DNA of 64,000 bases, taken from the NCBI GenBank assembly GCA_030867875.1, contig JAOWCC010001599.1, positions 1 to 64,000 on the forward strand. Reading direction: 5' to 3'. Of this stretch, positions 1-11,800 are shown in pieces. Source of the stretch: Actinernus sp. WN-2022 (lineage: Eukaryota; Cnidaria; Anthozoa; Actiniaria; Actinernidae). The first letter of the stretch is position 1. Each line of letters starts with the position of its first letter. Position numbers and translations under genes: made by a program. Under the pieces are notes generated by a model. That model saw only the letters and a list, made by a program, of their open reading frames with translations. It ran no database searches and was not told where the DNA came from.

Positions 1-674
1 CAGAAAGTCACTTGCAGATAAGCCAGAAATCTTGGAGCTTCATAATATCTGCAATCTTGAACATAATTTAACATACAAAAAAACAACTTGCAGTGTTGCT
101 GTCAGACGTCAACAGTTATATCTGTCAGCGAGTCCTTCCATGAGTTTTAATGACAAATTTTGTTGAATGTTCAAGGAAAGTTATGTTCGATGAAGAAAAG
201 AATATTATGTACGTAGCTTTCTCAACATTTGATTTTCTTGAAAAAAAACTTTTCCCAAAAAATTCTAGCTTCTAAACATGGGGTGTGGCTTATCTGTGAG
301 TGTTTACAGTATAAGTTACTGGGATCTGGTATAGTGATAAACACTGACCCCTGGAACATGGACCACCCACAACATTAATTCCCATTCATTTTCCCCTCTA
401 AACCAAATTCTCCCCCCTCCCCCAATACTGGTACATAACTGTATTTTAGAAGGCTGCATGATCTGTCTTTTTAAATCATCCATCCACCATATTTGTGACC
501 ACAAGAAAGGAAGCACAACACAGAAGTAGCCCAAGCTTATTGTTTGTGAAGTGAGTTTATAAATTAATTAAAAAATAATTTCCTCAGAAATGTGTAAAAC
601 ATTTTTTTATAAAATCAGGCATACAATGTTAGTAGCAATTACTATAACTTTTTTGTCACTAGTAAACATTTCTA

Positions 675-1215
675 CAGTAGAACCCTGCTAACTCGAACCG
701 GATAGCTCAACCTCCCCGCTATCTCTAACTCATTTCCCCTGGTTTTGCCCCTGTTTTTACAGTCATTTACTATTGGCAAACTCAAACCTGGATAACTCGA
801 CCTCCCCGCTAATGCAAACTAATTTTAATTTCCCTTGGCTAAAATTTGCCACATTAACTCAAACTCTTTTCTAGAACACCATTCGGAAAGCTTCAGAGTG
901 TCAGAACATAGCTGAGTGACTTGTCAGAATATTGGATCTTTATTGATACAGCAATTCAAGCCCATTTATAAAGACCTAAATCTAGTCACTACTGACATTC
1001 TGACCACACAGAATAACGATTTTAATTGCCTAGAACACAAACATAGTATAATTTGAATTTAAATGCTTCTTGAAGTTTTCTCATCTTGGTTAGTTCTTCA
1101 GTATTTACAGTATTTACAGTATTTACACCAACCCCGATAACTTGAAACCCCCTATAGCTAACTAAAAAAACTTTTTTGTTTTCTCTTGGGAGTTCGAGTT
1201 AGCAGGGTTCTACTG
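675..1215. mobile_element. Mariner/pogo-type MITE
   Basis: The ends CAGTAGAACCCTGCTAACTC and its inverted copy GAGTTAGCAGGGTTCTACTG are flanked by TA on both sides (673-674 and 1216-1217). The inside holds degenerate repeats of AACTCGAACC. TA duplication plus a CAGT start point to the Tc1/mariner/pogo group; there is no coding capacity. Confidence 0.8.
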
Positions 1216-2453
1216 TAGTTCATTTTTTTCAAGCTAGCAAAGTAAGAAACCTGGAAATGCCCATTGGGATACATGTACATGCATGTACAGGACCTACACT
1301 TCCATGGCTGTTTGTACAGTACCTTTTTTAATTTGTCTGTCTATTTTGTTTCCCTGGCCTAGGACAGCTGTACATGTATACTGAAAATAATAGAATGGAA
1401 TTTGATGTCAGTCTTGAATGCTTAATTGGATCTTTGTGATGCCCATTCTACCTGCACTGAGTGCACCACCTTAATTAAAAAGAGTATGTAATAGCTTTGT
1501 TCTTTTGACTTTAATTATATATACACGAGCTGTGTTATGGTCAGGGACAAGTCTTTATGTTCTGGGCCGGAACAAAGTTATTTTCAGTAATGACTATCCT
1601 AGCACATGTGTGGGATGGATGAAATCAAAGTAAATGTGCAAAAATGATTACAAACTGTGCATAGATCTAGTCGTCAAGGAAAATATTGCATATCCTTTCA
1701 ATCAAGCATTAAGGGAGGGGACTGTTTGAAGCCAATTAACAACCACTAGCTTATGTGGTGGCTTGATTCAGTGCAAATTTCCGTACTGTACCAAGGAAAA
1801 AAATATTCACCATCTAGCAAAAACAAAACACAACGGACCATAATTAGGAGCTGTTAGTACAGTTTTTCAATGCCAGGACAATATGGCAAAACTAATTTAT
1901 TCTCCATACAAATGTACCTGATGTCACAAATTGCACAACTTGAGCTGTCTGTACATAGTGGAGGTTGTGAGAAGGTTTTCAGATTTTCTTTTCTCCAATG
2001 CAGAGCACAATAAATTGAATTATCAAACTCATTAATAATTCATGAAGCAAAAACAAAGGAAATCAATGAACATGGAGGGATCTGTAAATGTGATACAGAT
2101 TTCGTCCTGATTTACATAAACTTTGGGTTCGATTTTCTCGGCCAAATTAAGTCGTATCGCCAAAATAACTGAAAACATGACTCTCTACATCTAGACGTTT
2201 GATAAGTAAGATAAAGAATTCTCGTCCGATCTTTATCTCGCTTTCAGCTCGAGTTTGTAAATCGGATAAAGAATGGCCGCTCATTCTTTATCTAACGCTT
2301 ACATGTATAATCTAAGGCTTTTCTGTTGAGCTAAAGTTGATTATATTTAGGCTTCAGTTCCTCTTTAATAACTCATTTGTAAGACAATATAATTAAGTAT
2401 CAATTGCTGATCAAAAATGAACTTAACTTGCTTCACCACTTAATATACTCTGC
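1216..2453. other. AT-rich ARL13B intron or flank, partly repeat
   Basis: No exon is seen. A stretch at about 2020-2270 (AAACAAAGGAAATCAAT, CCAAAATAACTGAAAACA) recurs at 10187-11040, so it belongs to a dispersed repeat. The missing ARL13B exons were looked for here on the minus strand and not found. Confidence 0.5.
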
Positions 2454-2783
2454 GAGCAGAGGGCCTACTTCAACTCCACGAAAAACGAGAAGAAAAAAAG
2501 GCTCTGCACAGCATTCGTGTTGTTTTTGTATCAAGCATGTGCCAACAGTTTTGTCTCATACCAGACTCACTAATGGTCACTAAGTTGTGTCACCTTTGTC
2601 TGCCATTGTTGCAGTTGGCACTGCAACAATGGCAGACAAAGGTGACACAACTCTAGCTGACCATTAGTGAGTCTGTGTCTGAGACAAACTGTTAGGCACA
2701 TGCTTGATACAAAAACAACACGAATGCTGTGCAGAGCCTTCTTTTTCTTCTCGTTTTTCGTGGAGTTGAAAAAGGCTCTGCTC
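2454..2783. repeat. Near-perfect palindrome beside ARL13B exon 5
   Basis: Arms of about 150 bp run from GAGCAGAGGGCC to a centre near 2620 (TTGCAGTTGGCACTGCAA) and back to GGCTCTGCTC. The arms differ by only a few bases. It ends 18 bp from the splice donor of exon 5 (2801), so in pre-mRNA it would form a long hairpin beside the splice site. It is probably a foldback MITE. Confidence 0.8.
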
Positions 2784-2801
2784 ACAGGGTACACCACTTA
2801 C

Positions 2802-5800
2802 AACTTGGCAGGGGCATTTATGCTGAGCTATCAGGGTACCAAGATCTAGTCCATGGTAGATCTCCTCTTCTGTCATTGCTCCTTTGATGTCTTGTTTATT
2901 TGCAAGTCTATAGATAAAAGAATGGTAAATGTAGTGTTTTATATATAGTCATACTTGTAGGGTAAGTGACTGCTGTACTGTTTTCCCTTTTTGTGAGCCA
3001 CCTTTGCATAACTCAACTATACATGTATGACTTATTATTACCGGTACTTAAATATTTTTCAAGACATATAAATTAATAAACCTGTTAAAAAATGAACATG
3101 CATACAAGTCATGTAATGTGCATGTCCAGTATAATTGTTGTTGTTTTTGCAAGAGTACATGTACATACATTAGTAATGGTTTTCCTGTAACTCTTGAACT
3201 GCTTTTGGTGGCATGAAGAATAACCCTACTCTCCTCCATCCTGGTCCTGTCACTTGCATCCACACAAAACACAATACCATATACCTATTCAATGGGAAAA
3301 TATAGGATTTAAACAGGTACAAGAGATTACTGTAGGGACATGACAGTACATCAACTACTTGGCATGATTATCATGCTACATTGACTACATGCAAGTGCTT
3401 TATCAGTAACCACTGTCTTATGTTTGAAATTTAATTGGCATAGACCACATCCACAGGTGTGCAGCACAACACACCACGGCAAAACGTCACGCGCATGCGT
3501 ATTTGCTATTTATTGTTCGTGCACGGCCGCCCCCAGTTTCCCGCGATAACTGAAATGAAACAACAGGCACATACCCGTGCTTTTAAAATTTCTGCTTAAA
3601 AGCATCCATTTGTGAACTGTTTTGTCAAAAAATAAGAAAACTACTTAAAAGCTAAGTCTAAGACTTTAACAGGTTGAAGTTTTCTTAATTTGTAATTCAC
3701 TGTGAGTTTACTAAGTTATAAAATTATTTACTAAAAAAGTTGAAACCCTCGGTAATTTGTATTTGATAGCAGAGCCTTCGTTCTTTTGGCCAGTGGAGCA
3801 TACCGTTTTGCCGCGGTGCAGCAGCACAATGGGTTAGTGCACGACACACTGGGCATAGACCACATCCACAGGTGTGCGGCACAATGGGTTAGTGCACGAC
3901 ACACTGGGCATATGGCCCTGAGTTTGATTTCTGTGTTGGATCAGCACATCTGCACAGACTTTTCTCTCATCAGAGTAGCTTAATATAATTGTACAGCTTT
4001 GATTTTTTTTTTAATCTGGAGCTCTGACTGGGGAGGGAGGGGGGGGTGGGGATGAAGTGTGAGTGCACCATCGGTCTCAAGTTTATCAGACTCTTAATTA
4101 AGAGACTGTCATGTCAGTTACCGATTTTAATAAGGTTGCTTTACGTACTTTACTTTTATCCAAGACCCATTGCAGAGTCCCAGTGTTGAATCATGAAAGA
4201 GAGGTCAGTTGGTCTAGCTTTTATTAAATTTTGCCACAATTAAAAATATCAGTCAGAGCTTTTGACATGAGTTCCCCTTATATTACCATTTGTTTTAAGA
4301 ATGTTTCTAAACTTTAAAATGTTGGGAATAGCACAAAAACAGGTTTGACTTCAGGACCCGGCCTTCATTGGGTTTTGCTTTCAACATGGTCTAGATCTAC
4401 ATGTCAGGGCCTCTGACAGGATGCGGTGATGCGGAACCGCATAATTCGGTAAAATCCGCATCTTCCGCACTTTCCGAGCATTTTCCGCATAAACAGGGAA
4501 AATTTGTTCAACATCAATAATAAAAGAGCTAAATACCTTCTTTACAAAAGTTAAAGCCGGAGATGTGCATATTTTTAGCGTTTTTTCTTCACATATTGAC
4601 GATAACACATCTACTTCGTTCGCATTACGATTTCCCTCATGCAAAAGCCTCCAGGCGTTCCTTGTATCTTTTAGAGATAAGCCTGGATACGAGTTTGATT
4701 CTAACGCGGGTTTCTATTGGACAAAAAGATTTTTCATTTTAGCCAATCGTAGTTGCAGATAAAGAAAACTCTATTTTTTAAATGTTTTTTTCGCGGAAAA
4801 ACTCTGTCTTTTCTTGTTTTCATCGTTAAATATGGATAAATTTGTTATTAAGAAGAAAGATCCCCACCTAGCTGTTAATGTAACAGCAAAAGATAGAGCT
4901 ATTAAATATCCTCCAGGAACCTTCCACGCGGATAAGAATCTGCTATTCTGTTCTTCGTGCAACATCACGAATCAGCCACACACAAGGAGAAGCTCAAACA
5001 AACCACGAGAAATGGTAAGCAGCAAACGATAAAAACTGCTTTTGAGTGTAAAACTGAACCCCAAGCCGAAAAAATCAAAATTTGCCACGAATGGATCAAA
5101 GTTTGTTCATCTGCTAACGTCCCACTTAACAAGTCGGACAATACAATCATGAGAAAATTCCTTCAAACTCGAGTGGTTAATGGAGGCGCAATTCCTAAGG
5201 CGTCGCAGCTCCGAGAATATTACCTTTTTGATGTTTATCAAGTTGAAAAAGCTGAGCTCAAAAAGATGGTCAGTGGCAAGGAAGTAGCGTTAATTGTTGA
5301 CGAGCTTAGTGATGACGAGGGAAGGTATGTCCTTGACATTATGGCAGTTTTGATGGACTTTGACGAGCTCTCCCCTTCTGGAAATTCTGTGGCGTACTTA
5401 TTGGATTCGCATTTTTTAAGTGCGACTAACAATAAAACGGTGTCCCAGGCTACCGTGAGAACTGTGCATGACTATGGTATTGACTACGACAGTGTGCGTG
5501 TATTCAATTCGGAGAACGTAGGGTACATGAAAAAGGCATTCAATGACACCTTATCATGCCTGTTTCCCCTGTGTGTCCACATTACATGCCACAGGTCACG
5601 TTGTAAATCTGGTGGCCTCCGATTTCAAAAAATGTTTCAAAGAAGTGAATGAATTCGTCAAGTGTTTCAGGAATCTGTTCTTCAAACCAAGTGGCAGGAA
5701 GAGCAGATTTTTAAACTTCCTACAGGATGCACTTCAAAAACAAGATGGAGCTCGAGTACGAGTCACAATGCCACCTAATCCAACTACAAAAAGTTGGAGT

Positions 5801-8800
5801 GCATGGTTTGACTCTGTGCTTTATCATGCAGATCACTACTTCCTTTTTGAGGACTTTATCCAAGATGAACTTGAGCGAGGTAGAAACGTTGCTTGCAGTT
5901 CTCTTGTTCGACTTGAAGAAATGTATAGTGATCATAGCTTTATGAAGAAGCTTGGGGCTCATTTGGCGTTTTTAAAGGAGAAGGCCCCTACCCTTAGAGT
6001 GTACATTAATTACTTCCAGCAACAGCTACCACACGTCACTCAGGCACATGACAAGATGGAGAGTCTCATGTACTTTCTAGAGCAGAATACTCAGTTGACA
6101 GAAGACGACCTCGAATTTTGTTTTAAAGGAAATGACTTTCGTTGTGAAGAAAGAAAGGAACTGGTTCTTCTCGCGAATTCAGCCTTCACTGCTGCACAAC
6201 AGAAGTTAAAAAAATATGTCGTAGAAGGTGCTCAGCCAGCCGTTGATTTTCTTGAGCAGATTCGAGTACTTGATCCAAGAAAAATTATTAATGCAGAAGG
6301 GAGATACGACGCAATTGATAGCATCCCAGGATTTGAGGCAGTCTCTAGAATCGAATGGGATCTCTACGTAAACCATATAGGTCCTGCAGCTGTCAAAAGG
6401 AGCAAAGATAGTGAACTAGATTTAGTCCTGTTTTGGAAGTCGAATGCAGCTGACCTTCCAGAGCTCTATAAGTTGGCTTCATGCTATTGCACGACCACGA
6501 TAGGCTCCTACGACGTAGAACGAGCATTTTCTGCATACAGTGAGATTCTTGACAACAAGCGGCGATCTCTCGATCAAAGCACAATCAAGGCTCTGCACTT
6601 TTTGAACTGGAATCTTAGAGTTAAGTCCTCATTGGAACAGGAAATGGATCAACAAACAAAAGCATCATCGGCACCCGTTGTAAAAAAGCAAGCACTGCCT
6701 GTTACTCCAAAGCAAGCTACTGAAAAGCAGGTTCTAAAAAACATCCCCAAAGTACCAAAAGAACAGATGCAACAAACCAATGCAACCACGCTGAAACAGC
6801 GCAGCACTGAAGACGTGGAAGTAACAAACAGAAGGGATAATCAAAAGGGACCCAAACGTAAAACCTGTGATAACAGTAACATCTGTAATTCTGTGAAAAA
6901 AAGGAAGGAATCAAATGGAAAGGATTTTAGGGCCTCCCTAAACACTGCCTGTGCTAAATCATCCAGTGCTTTATCATCTAGTATTACAGTGGAATATGGA
7001 TTGGATCACAAGATAACTACAGTGTTTGCGACAGAGGGTACTTGCATATTTCCGCAGTACAAAGAACCTCTCCTAGATGTTTTACTGGATGAGACAGTGA
7101 AGTTCATGGAAAATAATCAGTTAATCGACAAGAAAGACCTCCAAGGGCTTGTTGGCGGTAATGCTCAAGACCAAGACAATTACTTCAGTAACTTTATTAT
7201 TGACGAGTATGTACAAGCTCTTGTGACTGAAGCTTCTTCAGAGGGTCTGAAAGCTGAACAAATAGGATGGGAGACTTTCGAGAAAGGGATTGGCAAGAAA
7301 CCAGCCAATGATGTGTTAAAAGGTAAAGCACCATTGCTTGAGCAAGACATTGTCCTTGTACCTTGCAACAGAGGACAAAGTCAACACTGGTCACTTTTAG
7401 TTGTCAAGCCCAAAGAAAGGGAAATGTTTGTGCTGGATAGCAAAGCTGCTGCACATGTGAAAGCAAGCACAAAGAATAGTATTTCAAAGATGTGGGGTCT
7501 CTTACAAGAAATTGATGATACCCTGGATGCTGACGATTGGTGTTTTTCCACAAACACCCCACAGGACATTCCTCAACAACCAAATAGTTACGACTGTGGA
7601 GCTTTTGTTTGCGCTTATGCCAGATGTTTAGTTTTAAATTCTCCGCTGCCCGATGATTTCCCAAGCTTCCAAAAGCACATGGTTGTAGAGTTACACCATG
7701 GTGTAATTGAAGGCTTTCATGAATCTTCTTCTCCACAAGAGGGAAAATACTATGCAGTCGAATACGATAAGTCTTTTTATATCGGCCGTGCGCTGAAGTC
7801 ATCTGATGTCTGTGATGTCGTACACACGGATTACAAGTTTCTCCACCAAACCGCAAAAGTGTTCCAGTGGCCAAAGTTCAGGGATGACATTGACAGATGC
7901 CATGATTCATGTGTGTTTTATGGGCCTGTGTGTATCGTTGGCAATGATCCATTTACGATCACACAGTTAACGGAAATTGAACTAGTCTTAAAATGGCTCA
8001 AGAAGATCAGGAAAGCAGGAAATTAAGGATACTGTCAACCTTTGAAGGCTTTATGAGTATGTAGAAGATGAACAACGAGTTTTTCATGGTGTTTGTAATT
8101 GACCATTACAGCTAATTGCAGCTGTAATACAGTATTACTGAAGTATTGTTTTTCATTCAGATATTCCGAATGGGAAGAAAACGAACTACATAAAGTGCAT
8201 AGTTCTAGTTAGCGGCATGTACATATTTTCAGACGAGTCATGAGTCATACGCGAAGTTGTTATATCTCATAGTTTATTTGTTACAAATCAGAAAAGAGAC
8301 ATACTACAATTTCATTTATGATGATCAGATATTACTGTTTAGGAAGTGTCTAGTGAGGAGATATACTAGTTGTAGTCTTCTTTACCAGGATTAGGGAAGA
8401 ATATACACTTTGTGCTGAAGTCTAAATGACGCATTAAATATTCATTTACGTTTCCAGTATAAACATTTTCATTTCCTATTCACCGTTCCCAGTACAATGT
8501 ATGAATGTCCACCCTCAGTTCCAAGTCCCTTAGTCTAAGCACCACGTACACGGGAAACGGCAGACGGCAGAGAGGAATTATCATCAACAAACTGCCGTCA
8601 ACAAACTGCCGTGACAGTAGACACATGCACTCATAGACAGGGCCTATTTTTTTGTCATGGGAACAAGTGTAAAAGCGGTGATTTGTGATTAAAAAACACT
8701 ATCGCGTAAACCCAAACGCAATTGCATCGTGGGAAAAAACGTTTTGGCTGCACTGTACCATAATAAATTCACTGGAAAGACCCAATTAACGATTTTAAAG

Positions 8801-11800
8801 ATCGTTTAAATTTCCGCATAATCGAGCACTTTTTCCGCATAATCAACATATTTTTCCGCATAATATACCCCCAAATTTCCGCATAATTCTTGATTTTTTT
8901 CCGCATCCTGTCATAGGCCCAGACATGTATATATTGCAGTTGAAATTGACCATTCAGTTCAATTTGACCATGAGTCAAAACAAACTAGTTCAATTTGACC
9001 ATTGGTCATATTCAACTAGTTCAATTTGACCCAGTGAAACCAACCTACATGTAGGTCAAATTGACCCAGGTTTCGCTATCAATGATTCTAAAAAAAAATT
9101 ACCATCCCCTCCCTTCCTTCCATCCCTTACCTCCTCTCTCTCCCCTCCCAATATACTTACACTTACCTTTCATTCAGATGTAATACCATGTACTGAACTC
9201 AGAGGGATTTGAACTCAGCACATACCCAGTTTGAACTCTTGACACACCCAGTTTTCCACTGACTTAACACACTGCGCCACACAAGCGCTTGTTGATTTGG
9301 AAGCAACATTTATTATATAAGTAACTAAAACCAGAACCCAGATCCTCTCGGGTCAACAAGTCAACACTTACATGAAGTAGTAACCCACATGGAATCTGTC
9401 ATGAAACTCCATTTTTTTTGTTGCTTTAGTTTGCTTCAAACAATCAATAATCATGTGAACTAATCCAAATCCTACCCCTACATTAAAAAAAACCTAACCA
9501 TCAACAATGTGTGCTCACTAATTTGTTTGAGTAAAATTAAACTAGTTTGTTTTGACCGGGTCAAATTGAACTGAATGGTCAATTTCAACTACAACATAAA
9601 TTATATGAAATTATATATATATAGCAGCCTACCTCAGGATAGTAATTTGTCCAAATTGCACGAATCTTTTGACCACCACCAAGATCAAATATAGTCACAT
9701 TAAATCTTTGCATCAAGAATGAGGTCATCAGAAACCCAACTGTGGGAGTAATTCCGTCTAAAGTATCTGGAATCAAAAGGTAGACAGATGTTAATTTGGA
9801 TGACCAGTTCCTATAAAAAAATAGGCACACATTGTATGCATGTGTCTACTGCAGTTGAGTTTCATTTTTTTTCATTAATTGCCACAAACCAACTGTGAGA
9901 TTGGATTGTCCAAGAATCTTTAATAATTGTTTGTAAGTTAGGGGATTTCTCTGGATGTAGAATGATTTGAGTTCAAAAATGTTATTATATAACCACTTCT
10001 GGTTACCTAAACAATGTGTTTACTTTGTAACCAAATGTAGTAACATTGAAAACTATAGTTACCATTGATTAATGGAATGTCTTTAAATTCCAACCCTGCA
10101 GAGACTGCATGCAGCAGTAAATAATTAAGTATGCTTGCCTGGTATAACAGAAAACACAAATTGTCAATTTTGTATTTTTAATTTTCAAACTCATTAATTC
10201 ATGAAGGAAAAACAAAGGAAATCAATACATGCGATAAGTAATTTGTAAATCTGATACAGATTTCGTACTGATCATGATTTACCTTACCCTGGATTCATGT
10301 TATTTAAATAAATGTTTTGCCTTTTGTTAGTACATGTACATTCGGCGAGCCGCACGGAAATTTAACCTCTGGGCCAGGTCTGTTCGAATCTTGTTTTTAT
10401 GCAGTAATGCGTCAGCAAAAAAGTCTAGATTCTGATTGGCTAAGGGTAGTGCAAGTTATATTTGAAAATTGAAATACCAGTGAAAAAAATTGAAACACCA
10501 ATTCAAATTACACTACCTTTTCACAAAGTCTCGAAACCACATATTTCTTGCACGTAAGTTGATAAAAGAAACTGCAGAGAAAGGGGAAGATTTGGATGAA
10601 AAGTTTTCAATTTTAGTTTGCGTGCACTGCTGATGCAATAATCATCACGCCATTTCGAACATCGAGCGTGTGCTCAACGTGGGCGGTTTTGGACACATGA
10701 TGGGTATTATCCAATTACAGATTGTTGTGAGCATTAGCCAATGGCTATCGGTCTCCATATTTTGGATGAATAAATTAAGTTCAAACAGACCTGCCCAGAG
10801 GTTAAATTTTTGCCATCTGTGCACTCAACGATCCTCACATCTTTTGCGCTCGTCAATGCTATTTACCAACAAAGGGCAAAACATTTTACCTCTGGAACCC
10901 AGGGTAGATTTACATAAACTTTTGCTTAGATTTTCTCTGCCAAAATAACTGAAAAACACGACTCTATATTATTTTATACATCTAGATGTTTGATTAAGTC
11001 ATATACAGCTTGAGTTGGTAAATCCAATAAAGCATGGTTGGTACCATTCTGTATCTATTATATGTATATAAATATATTCGAAGATGGATTGACATTATAT
11101 TATTACTAGATTTTAGTTTAACTAACTAAATGGTTTCTAATTAAGACAAGAATCAACTCTGGACATCATATAAATATTGAATAGTTATCTATGATCAAAC
11201 TTAAATTGCAAAGGAATTTATTTACATGTTCATGTAGTGGAATAAACACGGCTATGATTACATGACTTTAGATTAATTTGTTTCACAAATTAAAGAAGAA
11301 AAATCAATTTTTTGAGCTTGCTCATGCAATCAAGAGCATACAAAGTACATGTACAATAATGTACCACTGCATGATTTGATAAATAATAATCGTAATTTTG
11401 TTAAGAATAATATGAGATATTTAACAATTATTCACCGAAGTGGAGGTGAATAGTGGTGAATATTTACCAAGCTGCATCGGCGAGGTTAATATCCACCACT
11501 ATTCACCGACACTGAGGTGAATAATTGTTTTAATACATACCACACTCCAGGTAAATAGCCAGCACCAAATACCGTAGTTATTTTATTTTCTGTCAAATGG
11601 ACAAAAATGTGTGCGAAGTGATTGCTGCTTCGCTTGGAGGTGAATATGAAATCATATTGAGTCACTAGTTTGAGTCACTAGCCAATCAGAGCATGCAAAA
11701 AGTCATATTCACTGGTGTGGTATATTATACTAAATATATATAAATGTATATATATATATTATATATATATTATATACTATGATCTTGCTCTAAACTTCGA

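Noticed and set aside
5543..5652. Overlap of the two transposase frames as programmed frameshifting
   Set aside because: No clear slippery heptamer or pseudoknot was found, and the element also has an earlier break inside its zinc finger, so decay is simpler.
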